The translations under genes were made by a program, and so were the position numbers. Shown here in pieces: positions 17,434 to 26,210 of a stretch of 64,000 nucleotides of DNA. The notes under the pieces are model-generated. The model did no database searches. It saw only the letters and a list, made by a program, of their open reading frames with translations, and was not told the DNA's origin. Each line of letters opens with the position of its first letter. Position 1 is the stretch's first letter. The stretch lies in NCBI RefSeq assembly GCF_018617395.1, contig NZ_JACSKC010000001.1, positions 1,550,001 to 1,614,000 of the forward strand. The letters run 5' to 3'. Origin of the DNA: Exiguobacterium sp. s48 (GTDB lineage: Bacteria > Bacillota > Bacilli > Exiguobacteriales > Exiguobacteriaceae).

Positions 17434-19506
17434 TTACTCTGCTGCGTTGACGTCGACGATACGTCCTTCAACAGCTGGTGTAACTTCTTCACCAAGGCTG
17501 ATCAAGTGATCGCGGAAGTTTTCCCAGTCGATGAGACCGAGGTCGTTGACGCGACCATCTTCAAATGCCGTCTTAAATTCTACATAGTTGTCTCCACCTT
17601 GTGCAGTGAAGAAGTTCGTTGCAACTTTATAGCTCGTCGCATCTTCGACATCAACGAACTCTGTACCATTGTTATATTGCAAGCTGACGATGCGCTCACC
17701 AGCTGGTTTCGAGCTGTCGAACAATACTTTGAATCCAGATACGTGAAGGAATCCACCGTTTTCGATTGGATAAATACCAACGCTACGCTCGAAGGCTGCT
17801 TTCAACTCGCTACCTTTCAAGTTCATGATGGCAAGTGTGTTTCCGAATGGAAGTGTCGTCAACACTTCACCTGTCGTAACAGGACCAGCATCGATTGCTG
17901 CACGGATTCCACCACCGTTTTGAACGGCACCGATGACAGCAGAATCATATTCTTTCGCTTTCGTGAGCATACCGTCTGTAATCAAGTTACCGAGCGCCGT
18001 CTCATTTTTACGGACACTCGGTGCGTTGACGTCACCTTTGTCACGTGGGTTATCGAGTGGAGCTGTGAGTGAGACGCCGATTGGGTCTTGGCTGATTGTA
18101 TCGACGACATCTTTAAATGGTGCGAGCAATTCGACCGCGTATGGATCTGGTTGAAGTCCCTTCACGTCAATCAAGCTGCCTGCATGTTTGATGATTTTTC
18201 CATCTTTGTCGAACTCGACATCAACTGTTCCGAGGAAATTGCTGTATTGGTCCGCTTGAACGATAACCGTCGGCTCTGTTTTTCCTTGTGTGATGAGGAC
18301 CGGTTCGCTCAAACGAGTGTGCGTGTGACCGCCGACGATGATATCGATTCCGTCTACGTTTTCAGCAAGCAACAAGTCGTTGTCGAATTCCGGGTTGTCA
18401 TTGTAGCCAAGGTGCGAGACCGCAACGATTTGGTCAACACCCATTTCTTTGAATGCGTCGACCGCTTTTTGTGCTTCTGCAATGTAGTTTTGGAATTGAA
18501 TCGGACCTGGACTAGCGATTGTCGCCGTTTCTTCCGTCGTCAAACCAAAGAATCCGACTTTTTCACCATCGACCACTTTGATGACCCCTTCGTAAAGACG
18601 ACCGTTATACGCTTTTTGCGAAACTTCGTCACGGTAGAGGCTCTTCATGTATTGGTCATTTGAATAGTTGACGTTCGAGCTGACGAACGGGAAGTTCGCA
18701 TAACGAACAAAATCAGCAAGTTCTTTGTGCCCTTGCTCTGTACCGAGGTCAAATTCGTGGTTACCCGGTACCATCAAATCGTACTTCATGTAGTTCATGA
18801 GTTTAAGATCGGCTTGACCTTTGAACTCGTTGAAGTAAAGCGAACCCGAGAAGACGTCCCCTGCGTCGATCAAGAGGCTATCTGGCTTCTCAGCACGAAT
18901 TTGCTTGATTGCTGTCGCACGTTTTGGTGCGAGGTCAAGCGCTGCGTGTGTGTCGTTCGTGTGCATGATGGAGAGTTTGTAGCCTTCTACTGTATAAGGA
19001 ACTTCAAGTGTGATTGTTTTTCCACGGTTTGTATATGTAGCCGTCGCGACGAATTCGCCGACTTCACTCGTGTCAATCTTGCTCCAACGTACTGCCTTTT
19101 CATACGTGCCACTTGCGAATTTTACTTGTTGCTTCACGATGCCAAGTGCTGGCTTCCCTTGTTTGAACACGAGTGGCTCAGACGGTGGAAGGATTTCAAT
19201 CGGATGATCGAGGACGCGTACACGTTTTTCAATGTACTTCCCTTTGCCCTTGACGATTCCTTTAGCTGTTTGGAATGTACCTAATTTCTCCAAGTTCACG
19301 CTTGATTTGTACCAATGGATCGGTGCGCCTTCATATGTAGCATCGAGTGCCGCGTCCAAGTCCCCTGCATACACATAAGCCGATTTCGCTTTCACGACTG
19401 GTGCTTTTGACGCAGCTTCCGTTACAGCAACTGGTGCGAGCGATGCTGTTGACACGGCCGCTACAGCGAATGCTGTATACAACTTACGAGATGATTTCTT
19501 AGTCAT
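17434..19506 (-). CDS. Secreted 5'-nucleotidase/metallophosphatase with S-layer-type N-terminal module
   Basis: A 690-residue exported protein. A signal peptide (about residues 1-31, ending VTEA) is followed by a module at about residues 42-180. This module matches the N-terminus of the S-layer-like protein at 36760-39642 (shared blocks GDLDAALD, WYKSS, LG-x-FQTAKG). Next come the metallophosphatase motifs MHTNDTHAAL, DAGDVFSG, GNHEFD, VSHLGYND and GGHTHTR, and then the 5'-nucleotidase C-terminal domain (NGGGIRA, LPFGNTL). It hydrolyses extracellular nucleotides to nucleoside and phosphate. The start at 19506 has an AAAGGGGAA site. A cre-like site in its leader suggests CcpA control. It is monocistronic. 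Confidence 0.92.
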   Translation of the reverse strand: MTKKSSRKLYTAFAVAAVSTASLAPVAVTEAASKAPVVKAKSAYVYAGDLDAALDATYEGAPIHWYKSSVNLEKLGTFQTAKGIVKGKGKYIEKRVRVLDHPIEILPPSEPLVFKQGKPALGIVKQQVKFASGTYEKAVRWSKIDTSEVGEFVATATYTNRGKTITLEVPYTVEGYKLSIMHTNDTHAALDLAPKRATAIKQIRAEKPDSLLIDAGDVFSGSLYFNEFKGQADLKLMNYMKYDLMVPGNHEFDLGTEQGHKELADFVRYANFPFVSSNVNYSNDQYMKSLYRDEVSQKAYNGRLYEGVIKVVDGEKVGFFGLTTEETATIASPGPIQFQNYIAEAQKAVDAFKEMGVDQIVAVSHLGYNDNPEFDNDLLLAENVDGIDIIVGGHTHTRLSEPVLITQGKTEPTVIVQADQYSNFLGTVDVEFDKDGKIIKHAGSLIDVKGLQPDPYAVELLAPFKDVVDTISQDPIGVSLTAPLDNPRDKGDVNAPSVRKNETALGNLITDGMLTKAKEYDSAVIGAVQNGGGIRAAIDAGPVTTGEVLTTLPFGNTLAIMNLKGSELKAAFERSVGIYPIENGGFLHVSGFKVLFDSSKPAGERIVSLQYNNGTEFVDVEDATSYKVATNFFTAQGGDNYVEFKTAFEDGRVNDLGLIDWENFRDHLISLGEEVTPAVEGRIVDVNAAE

Positions 19507-19545
19507 GTCCAATTCCCCTTTCAGATTTGCGAAGAGGACACACAA

Positions 19546-19559
19546 AGGAAGCGCTTACA
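19546..19559. promoter_or_regulatory. cre-like (CcpA) site in the nucleotidase leader
   Basis: The 14-mer TGTAAGCGCTTCCT on the minus strand fits the degenerate cre consensus TGWAARCGYTWNCW at every position. It lies 40 nt before the start codon and just downstream of a TATAAA-like element, a position typical of roadblock repression. Confidence 0.5.
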
Positions 19560-19771
19560 TCATTCGACTTTATACTAAATTCCCTTACCCCAAAGTCGTC
19601 CGTTTTTCCCTCATATGTACAAATCGCTCTAGTTCTAACGTAACGGAAACGACGCGAATAAACAATCACAAATTGAAGATTTTTAAGGTTTTTACAATTT
19701 TCACAAAAAACGATTCCTCAATTGACAAAATTCATCAAAGCAGATTTTTATTCTACTATTTCATCATATAG

Positions 19772-21841
19772 TCAATGAGGAATACGGATGACGTGCTTCG
19801 TCCCGCTCGCTAACCAGTAGGAGACGACAGAACTTCCCTTCGTCTCCACCACTTCTGTTTTAACGATGCGCGAATTGGTTCGGTCGAGTCGAATCAACGT
19901 CATGAAGCGAACCTCGGTCCCACACTCGATGGACACGACTTGCGGACGCTTCACCCATTCAAAATCACGAACCGACACGTGACTTTCTTCAATCGTCATA
20001 TACGACTCGTCACCCGTCATCAGTTGAACGAATTGAATGGCTCGATTCGATGCATCCTTGAAGCGAACATCTTGTGATTCCGGTGTTCCTTCGACGAGCT
20101 CTAGTCCAGGTGCCACATGGAATCTTTGGACGAACAGGTCAGGTTCCGGTGACGTGATCCGATCATAGACGACGAGTGTTCGTGCCTGATCGTAAACCAC
20201 TTTCCGAGTATGGACCGCTCCCTTTCCGATAAGACGACTCACACCTGTCGCCACTACCTGCTTTCCAATCGGTTCGACAGATACAATCCCACTTTCTCCG
20301 ACCCGATCAACGGATAGGTCAAGTTCTTCCCCGAGACGATGGACGGTGTTGTGTGACATGACACGCATCGCCTCCGCTCGTTCCGGACAATCCGCATACC
20401 CATAACGTCCCGCCTCGACGATGAAGTCGCGACCGAGTCCATACAATTCAAGGCTTAAGTCATCCGCATGTTTATGGGCGGGGCCATGATAGCCGGCTGT
20501 CATCAAGAGATGCGTCGCGTCACTGAACGGACGCTTCGGATGTGTCCAATATTCACGCATGACGGCATAATTCGAACCGAGATTCACCATTCGTTCAGTC
20601 GGACAAATTCCTCCCTGTCCCCCACTCAGTGCATAGTCGAGCTGTGGATGCGATTCGACCCGCGGGATCAGATGCCGTCCTCGGATTTGACCGCCCGTAT
20701 CCCCGACCATCGGGAGGGTCCGGTTCGGCTTAATCAGATGGACGAGACGCCCCGGCATCGCGTCGATGACGTCAAATCGGTCGGACAACGGGAAGCCGTT
20801 CACGTTCGTCCAGTCGACGAAGCGGCTAAGAATATGATAGACGTACACGTGATAGCCTGGCGAATGTTCGAGATGGGTCCCGTCCATAGCAAGACTCGAA
20901 TCGAGCTGGGCATCGAGACGCGCGCGGGCGACCCGTTCCCATTCCGGGCTCCGGTCGAACTCCGGGAAACAGGAGGCGATGGCGAAGAGCGCCATGTCCT
21001 GGAAAATCCCGTGATTATGACGCGGCCGATAAAACGTCGGCGTCGCCAAAAGGACCGCATGGTCGTACAACATTTTTAAGATTCGTTCCGTCCTGTTAGG
21101 GTCATCTTTTACGTTCGCGCATCGATACGCCTCAAAGAACCCGAGCAGGTGGAATACCCGGATTGCCGTGCCATGCTCGTGGTACGCCACCCGTTTTCGA
21201 CTGACCGTGAAAGCAGGATGATGAGCATGCCAACTGTCGACGATGCGTGCCGCATGTTCTATGTAGTCGATATTGCCCGTCACTTCGAAAGCACGCGTCA
21301 ACTGATGGACGGTCGTCAAATAATGGAGCTGAAGGCGAAAAGAGTTGTTGTCCACTTCCGGTACCATGCGGTCCCAATCAAACGTCGAAATGTCGGCGAC
21401 ACGTAAGGCATCGGGTGCCGCCGGAATATACCAGTTCCCTAGTAAGACACCGTCCGCAAAACGCACGGCCTGATCATCTGTCAACCGTTCATAGCGGTAC
21501 GGAGCGATGGGACGCTTGTCACGCATATACTGATGCACGAGCAGTCGCTCCATCCGGTCGGCTAGTCTCGCCTTTGTGAGCGGATGCGTCAAGACGAGCA
21601 TCGCATCGGGCGTTTGGACGAGCATCTGTTTGCCGTCAAGACGAACGACATAATAACGACCGTATGGGCGCATGAGTCGACCCGTCTTGGTCTTCTCGAG
21701 TCGAGCCTCTGGTGTGACCCGTCTTCCTTTCCACTGATAACACATCGTCCCCGCCGAGATGACGACGTCCCACCCGTGGCTTCCCCGTGCCGCGAGCGAG
21801 CCACCGAACTGGGCGACGAGTCTTGCAATTGAATGTTCCAT
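19772..21841 (-). CDS. Heparinase II/III-family polysaccharide lyase, paralogue 1, no signal peptide
   Basis: About 689 residues. After a 60-residue SH3-like N-terminal region come an alpha-helical lyase domain with RHNHGIFQDMAL and HLEHSPGYHVYVYH, and a heparinase II/III beta-domain with MTAGYHGPAHKHADDLSLELYG and SHNTVHR. These His, Tyr and Asn positions are the expected beta-elimination machinery acting on uronic-acid glycans. Unlike its two paralogues it has no hydrophobic signal sequence at either candidate start (21853 GTG or 21841 ATG, the latter better spaced from GAGGG). It may be cytoplasmic or leave by another route. It lies downstream of paralogue 2 in the same direction, behind a terminator. 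Confidence 0.85.
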   Translation of the reverse strand: MEHSIARLVAQFGGSLAARGSHGWDVVISAGTMCYQWKGRRVTPEARLEKTKTGRLMRPYGRYYVVRLDGKQMLVQTPDAMLVLTHPLTKARLADRMERLLVHQYMRDKRPIAPYRYERLTDDQAVRFADGVLLGNWYIPAAPDALRVADISTFDWDRMVPEVDNNSFRLQLHYLTTVHQLTRAFEVTGNIDYIEHAARIVDSWHAHHPAFTVSRKRVAYHEHGTAIRVFHLLGFFEAYRCANVKDDPNRTERILKMLYDHAVLLATPTFYRPRHNHGIFQDMALFAIASCFPEFDRSPEWERVARARLDAQLDSSLAMDGTHLEHSPGYHVYVYHILSRFVDWTNVNGFPLSDRFDVIDAMPGRLVHLIKPNRTLPMVGDTGGQIRGRHLIPRVESHPQLDYALSGGQGGICPTERMVNLGSNYAVMREYWTHPKRPFSDATHLLMTAGYHGPAHKHADDLSLELYGLGRDFIVEAGRYGYADCPERAEAMRVMSHNTVHRLGEELDLSVDRVGESGIVSVEPIGKQVVATGVSRLIGKGAVHTRKVVYDQARTLVVYDRITSPEPDLFVQRFHVAPGLELVEGTPESQDVRFKDASNRAIQFVQLMTGDESYMTIEESHVSVRDFEWVKRPQVVSIECGTEVRFMTLIRLDRTNSRIVKTEVVETKGSSVVSYWLASGTKHVIRIPH

Positions 21842-21861
21842 TCGTTCCCTCACTTGTCAAT

Positions 21862-21889
21862 TGTTATACTTGAAAATTCTACCTTAGCA
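21862..21889 (-). promoter_or_regulatory. Possible promoter of heparinase paralogue 1
   Basis: On the minus strand TTGCTA is followed after 16 nt by TATAAC, about 20-45 nt upstream of the start and after the terminator of the preceding gene. The match to consensus is moderate. Confidence 0.35.
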
Positions 21890-21924
21890 AATGGTGGGAT
21901 TCAAGAGTTAGCCAGTCGTTCACA

Positions 21925-21950
21925 CAAAAAAGCCCAGCTTTCGCTGGGCC
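21925..21950 (-). terminator. Terminator of heparinase paralogue 2
   Basis: The stem GCCCAGC/GCTGGGC has a short loop and is followed on the minus strand by six T. It directly follows the gene ending at 21955. Confidence 0.9.
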
Positions 21951-21954
21951 ATGC

Positions 21955-24045
21955 TCATTTTGGTACGTTGATCGTATTCGTCGTGCCGTTCGAGAGCGTA
22001 TACGTGACGACGTATTGCTCGGGTTGCTCGGCTAATGAGGCATCGACGATCGACGTGCTCGTCCGGTCGATCCGGATGAGCGTGAGGTAACGGACGTCAT
22101 CCCCATACTCGATCGAGACGACTTGTTCACGTGGTTTCCACTCGAAGTTACGGACAGACAAATGACTCGGTTGAATCGACATGTACGATTCTTCGTCCGT
22201 CTCGAGCTGCATCAACTGAATCGTCCGGCGCTTGTCATCTCGGAACGTCACGTTTTGAGCGTCTGTCGAGCCGGCGTATGGCTTCAAGCCATCGCCGAGA
22301 TGGAATCGCTGCACGAACATGTCCGGTGCCGGAGAAGTGATCTTATCGTAGACGACGAGCATCTTCGCCTTGTCATAGACAAGCGTCCGGCGATGGGTCG
22401 CGCCTTTCCCGACGAGGGCACTCTCTCCGATGGCGATACTCGTATCGCCCTTGTCCTCGACCGATACGATTCGGCTCTTGCCGACCATACTCGCGCTCAA
22501 ATCAAGACCATCCCCGTAGCGGTGCACGGTGTTGTGCGCCTCGACCTTGAGCACTTCCCGGCGTCGTGGGTCCGTCGAGTAGCCAAAGCGTCCCGTCTCG
22601 ACGATGAAGTCACGAGCGAGCCCATACAGGTCGATGCTCAAGTCATCGGCGTGCTTGTGGGCGGTACTATGATACCCCGCCGTCATCATCACTTGGGTCG
22701 CTCCCGAGAACGACTCCGGTGGACGTGACCAATATTCACGCATGAAGCTGTACTGGTCACCGAGTTGTTTCGTCAACTGTTGCGGCACCGTCCCTTCTGC
22801 CCCACCACTGACGGCGTAAGAGAGTTCCGGATAGTTCTCGGTCTTTGGAATGATGTTCATCGCTTTTAAATAGCCTGTCGTATCACCGAAAATCGGGAGC
22901 GTTCGGTTCGGTTTCAACATATAAGTAAGCTGATCTGGCATCTTCTCGATATACCCCGACCGCGACGGCAAGACGAAGGCGTTGGCGTTGGCCCATTCGA
23001 TAAACTGCGACAACGTTTCATACACGTATACATGGTAGTAAGGTGAATGTTCGAGGTGAGTCCCGTCCGGCGAAATGCTGAAGGCAAGTTGTGCCTGAAG
23101 GCGCGAGCTCGCGAGGGACTGCCACGTCTTACTCTTGTCGAACTCTGGGAACGTCTGTGCGATTGCTGTGAGTGCCATGTCTTGGAAGATTCCATGGTTG
23201 TGCTCTTTTTTATAGAAGTCAGCGGATGCTAAAATCTCACCGTGCTCATACAACGTCTTCAAGATGAGCTCGGTGAACGCCGGGTCTTTGTTCAGCGACG
23301 TCTGTTTGTATACATCCCAGAAGTTCAACAGATGGAAGACACGAAGCGCGGTCCCCTGGTCATTGTATCCCCACTTGAGTCGCTTGTAGTTATAGGCCGG
23401 ATGCGCTTTCGTCCAGCTTTTGACGAGACGCTCGCCATATTTGAGATAGGCGAGGTCGCCTGAGTCGTTATACGCCTGGGTCAATTGATTGAGCACCGTC
23501 ATATAGTGGATTTGGAACGGGAACGAGTTATTGTCGACAGCCGGGACGTCCTTATGCCAGTTGAATGTGTCGATGTTCGGAACAGACAATTGTTTCGGCT
23601 CCGCCGGGATGTACCAGTTGCCGGCAAGTGCCTGGTCCGCGTACTGTTTCGCCTTTTCGGTCGAGAGCGAATCATATTCATACGGAACGTGAGTATCGGT
23701 CTCTTTCATATATGTATGAATGAGCGGACGGTTCGTCTTCGATTGGATCCGTGATTTCGTCAATGAGCGAGCCGGGACGACCTCCGCTTGACTTTTCTTG
23801 ATATAAATCCGTTTGCCACCAGACATGGCCAAATAATACCATCCGGATGGGCGAACGATGCGATACTCTTTTGTCGTATTCGTCTTTTGTAACGGGACCA
23901 GTTTCTTCCCTTTCATCTCATGCAGCGTCGTCGACGGAGCGACGCGCACGTTAAAGTCTGAGTTGGCCGAAGCCGTCGTCACCGGCGCGAATAGGAGCAT
24001 CCCGCTCAACGCACTGATGGACAATCGTGTATACAAAGGTTTCAT
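21955..24045 (-). CDS. Secreted heparinase II/III-family polysaccharide lyase, paralogue 2
   Basis: A 696-residue exported protein. A signal peptide (about residues 1-28, ending TTASA) and an SH3-like module (RVAPSTTLHEM to RIYIKKSQ) precede the helical lyase domain (KEHNHGIFQDMAL, HLEHSPYYHVYVYE). The C-terminal beta-domain has MTAGYHSTAHKHADDLS and AHNTVHRYGD. Family members cleave uronic-acid-containing glycans by beta-elimination. The ManNAcA-type polymer predicted from the locus at 4745-17274 is a plausible substrate, but this is inference. ATG at 24045 is 7 nt after GAGGAAT, so the upstream GTG at 24057 is not needed. It is very similar to paralogue 3 and less so to paralogue 1. Confidence 0.9.
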   Translation of the reverse strand: MKPLYTRLSISALSGMLLFAPVTTASANSDFNVRVAPSTTLHEMKGKKLVPLQKTNTTKEYRIVRPSGWYYLAMSGGKRIYIKKSQAEVVPARSLTKSRIQSKTNRPLIHTYMKETDTHVPYEYDSLSTEKAKQYADQALAGNWYIPAEPKQLSVPNIDTFNWHKDVPAVDNNSFPFQIHYMTVLNQLTQAYNDSGDLAYLKYGERLVKSWTKAHPAYNYKRLKWGYNDQGTALRVFHLLNFWDVYKQTSLNKDPAFTELILKTLYEHGEILASADFYKKEHNHGIFQDMALTAIAQTFPEFDKSKTWQSLASSRLQAQLAFSISPDGTHLEHSPYYHVYVYETLSQFIEWANANAFVLPSRSGYIEKMPDQLTYMLKPNRTLPIFGDTTGYLKAMNIIPKTENYPELSYAVSGGAEGTVPQQLTKQLGDQYSFMREYWSRPPESFSGATQVMMTAGYHSTAHKHADDLSIDLYGLARDFIVETGRFGYSTDPRRREVLKVEAHNTVHRYGDGLDLSASMVGKSRIVSVEDKGDTSIAIGESALVGKGATHRRTLVYDKAKMLVVYDKITSPAPDMFVQRFHLGDGLKPYAGSTDAQNVTFRDDKRRTIQLMQLETDEESYMSIQPSHLSVRNFEWKPREQVVSIEYGDDVRYLTLIRIDRTSTSIVDASLAEQPEQYVVTYTLSNGTTNTINVPK

Positions 24046-24083
24046 GATATTCCTCACAGTTTCTGTTTGATTTCACCCTGTAA

Positions 24084-24112
24084 ATTATATCCATTAACAG
24101 AATGATAAACAA
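24084..24112 (-). promoter_or_regulatory. SigA promoter of heparinase paralogue 2
   Basis: On the minus strand TTGTTT (24107-24112) and a perfect TATAAT (24084-24089) have 17-nt spacing. They lie about 40 nt upstream of the ATG at 24045. Confidence 0.65.
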
Positions 24113-24163
24113 CTAAAACTTGGATATCGTTCACCTTTTTAGAAAATTCAGGCTCGACATCCT

Positions 24164-24310
24164 TCTATAATGGTTGTTATAGAGAATTGATGCTTTTGAT
24201 TCATAAGGCTTGGCGCAATGGAGATACAGCATTTCGAGGTTACCTCTTGTTTGATTTGACGAAACATCAACGTTGGCAGGGTGCGAAATCTGCATAACAA
24301 CCATTATGCT
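24164..24310. repeat. Inverted pair of palindromic sites beside the recombinase gene
   Basis: ATAATGGTTGTTAT (24167-24180) is repeated in perfect inverted orientation at 24294-24307, 113 nt apart. Each copy is itself the core of an 18-bp palindromic site: CTATAA-TGGTTG-TTATAG on the left and GCATAA-CAACCA-TTATGC on the right, with 6-bp arms around an asymmetric 6-bp centre. A further 10-bp inverted pair (GATACAGCAT at 24223-24232 and its complement at 24306-24315) overlaps the right site. The layout fits two crossover sites of a tyrosine recombinase in inverted orientation, two operators of a dimeric regulator, or the ends of a 141-bp miniature element. Confidence 0.6.
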
Positions 24311-24356
24311 GTATCCACCTAGGAAACTTGAGACGCGCGCGGGAAAGCAGCCCATC

Positions 24357-24800
24357 ATGCTAGACGCAAACGAACAAATCATAGAGTGGGAACCAATGAT
24401 CTTTTACGTCATCCGACAACTCCATCTCCATCCGAACGAAGTCGACGATGCCGCCCAGACGGCACGGATCGCCTTATGGCGAGCCATCCAAGACGGCAAG
24501 ACGCTAGGGAAAACCTACTGTTTCATCCGCATCCGTGGAGCGATTTTGAACGAGCGCGCCAAGCAGGCGAAGACGCTCCAACACGAGGTGACGAGTGAGC
24601 GACTCCCCGAACAAATCGACAAGAGCGAGATGCCGCTGTCCCTTTGGCTAGACGACAAGCGTTCCACTTTACCAAATCGTCATTTCACCTTACTCTGCCA
24701 TATGCTTCACGGAACCGAAGCCTCGCTCGGATACTCCCCGAGCCGCCTCCGTGCCTATAAGGCGGAACTCCAGCGGATGCTCCGTGAGGACAACGAGTAA
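24357..24800 (+). CDS. Sigma-70-like protein (region 2 type)
   Basis: About 147 residues. Residues 10-65 resemble sigma-70 region 2 (NEVDDAAQTARIALWRAI, then YCFIRIRGAILNERAK). The C-terminal 45 residues could form a short region-4-like helix-turn-helix (LGYSPSRLRAYKAELQ). The start is uncertain: ATG at 24357 lacks a clear ribosome site, ATG at 24393 has a weak GTGGGA, and the frame is open back through the inverted repeat to 24273. It directly precedes the recombinase gene. A role as an alternative sigma factor or as a recombinase accessory protein is possible, and neither is proven. Confidence 0.65.
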   Translation: MLDANEQIIEWEPMIFYVIRQLHLHPNEVDDAAQTARIALWRAIQDGKTLGKTYCFIRIRGAILNERAKQAKTLQHEVTSERLPEQIDKSEMPLSLWLDDKRSTLPNRHFTLLCHMLHGTEASLGYSPSRLRAYKAELQRMLREDNE

Positions 24801-24813
24801 GAGGAGAATGAAG

Positions 24814-25677
24814 ATGACCTTACACATGAAGGACGCTGTCGACCAGCATATCCACTACTTACGCATGACCGGAAAATCGAACAACACGGTCAGTCAGGCG
24901 GCTTATAAATTCGCCCGATTCCAGCAAATCATGGGAGACGAACGAACACTCGATGATTTCAAGACGAGACAAGACATCATCCCGTATCTCGGTGCTCTCC
25001 GTTCCGGAGGATGTCAGCCTGTGACCATCAACAACTATTTGAGCGCGCTCCGTGGATTATATGACTGGGCGATCGCCGAACACCTTGTCACTCATAATCC
25101 TTTCCATCAACTACGGGTAAAAGTGACCGCGCGACAAGCTTCGGAGATTCCCTCTCCTAGACAGTTGTCCGCCGTCATCGAGGCGATTGACAGTCCTCTG
25201 TATCGTACCTTTTTAACCTTTCAGCTCCATACGGGCATGCGGATCAATGAGGTACGCATGCTGACATGTGATGCCATCAATTTAAAGGAGCGAATCGTGT
25301 ATGTCCTTGAATCCAAAACGGGAAAACCTCGGAAAATCCCATTGAATGATCAAATCTATACTGTCATCTCTACCTATCTCGATGAGGAGCGACGACTCGT
25401 GGATTCGCCGTATGTCTTCCCTTCTGCACGTGGCGCCTTGATTTGTAAAACGACCATCAATCGCCATTTGACCACAGCTGCCATCGAAGTACTCGGCTAT
25501 CCCGTCACGTCTCATACGCTCCGGCACGCGTTTACGACACACCTATATGACAAAGGGGTCATGGAGACGACGTTATCTGAATTACTCGGACATGCCGAGC
25601 CGAAGACGACACGTCGGTACATTCGCGTCCGCGAGAATCATTTGCGCGATGCGGTCGAACGGTTGACGTTGGATTAA
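24814..25677 (+). CDS. Tyrosine recombinase (XerC/XerD/phage-integrase family)
   Basis: A 287-residue site-specific recombinase with a SAM-like N-terminal core-binding domain (about residues 1-90) and a C-terminal catalytic domain. The active-site residues are all visible: Arg143 (TGMRINE), Lys168 (SKTGK), His234 and Arg237 (HTLRH), His260 (LGHAEP) and Tyr269 (TTRRYIRV). ATG at 24814 is 7 nt after AGAGGAG. An ATG two codons earlier is too close to it. It follows the sigma-like gene by 13 nt and is probably co-transcribed. It is not part of a recognisable prophage, and the nearest candidate substrate is the inverted site pair at 24164-24310. Confidence 0.9.
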   Translation: MTLHMKDAVDQHIHYLRMTGKSNNTVSQAAYKFARFQQIMGDERTLDDFKTRQDIIPYLGALRSGGCQPVTINNYLSALRGLYDWAIAEHLVTHNPFHQLRVKVTARQASEIPSPRQLSAVIEAIDSPLYRTFLTFQLHTGMRINEVRMLTCDAINLKERIVYVLESKTGKPRKIPLNDQIYTVISTYLDEERRLVDSPYVFPSARGALICKTTINRHLTTAAIEVLGYPVTSHTLRHAFTTHLYDKGVMETTLSELLGHAEPKTTRRYIRVRENHLRDAVERLTLD

Positions 25678-25691
25678 GTCAGACCAGATAA

Positions 25692-25727
25692 AGAAGGCCG
25701 ACCTATTCACAGGTCGGCCTTATTTCG
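25692..25727 (+). terminator. Terminator after the recombinase gene
   Basis: A perfect stem (AAGGCCGACCT/AGGTCGGCCTT) is followed by ATTTCGTTT, 15 nt after the recombinase stop. Confidence 0.85.
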
Positions 25728-25807
25728 TTTGGAAATCGGTTAAGGATGATGATATCGATATCTGCTTGAACAAAATCGGTCCATCGCTGATTGAAGTCGA
25801 ATCGTTC

Positions 25808-25975
25808 TTACCTGTTTACGATATACACTTTGAGTAAGTACACGATGATTCCAATCAATGCCGCAATAGCCAAGTACACAATCGGTACCAATAACCCCGG
25901 CGCGGTCAGTGAGATTCCGTAAATCACGAGTGCCGTCACAAAAAATAGTAACAAAAACAAACTAACGTGCTTCAT
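25808..25975 (-). CDS. Small membrane protein (55 aa)
   Basis: An ATG with an AAAGGAG site 9 nt upstream opens a 55-codon frame. The product is almost entirely hydrophobic, with two predicted membrane segments (about residues 5-22 and 27-50) joined at a Thr-Ala-Pro-Gly turn, and a basic C-terminus (YIVNR). I do not recognise a family. It stands alone between the recombinase terminator and heparinase paralogue 3, on the opposite strand. The good ribosome site and composition support a real gene despite its size. Confidence 0.6.
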   Translation of the reverse strand: MKHVSLFLLLFFVTALVIYGISLTAPGLLVPIVYLAIAALIGIIVYLLKVYIVNR

Positions 25976-26210
25976 TCACATCTTCTCCTTTGACATATAA
26001 CATACAACGCATTCGACCCACCTCACTTTATCATATTTTCCCAAATAAGATCTCAATATGTACCGATCGTACTTCTTCATCTCGCGTTGTGGAAGACAGG
26101 TTAATCACGTCTCTCTTAAAAACAAAGAGGATATAGAAAATTAAGGGAATAAACTCACCTCATGGTATACTTTGAAAAAGAAGTAAATCCAAATTTATTG
26201 AGGTGTATCC

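Noticed and set aside
24131-24382. Minus-strand open frame of 83 codons crossing both inverted repeats
   Set aside because: It has no ribosome site or recognisable domain and overlaps the sigma-like gene start. The inverted repeats explain the sequence better.
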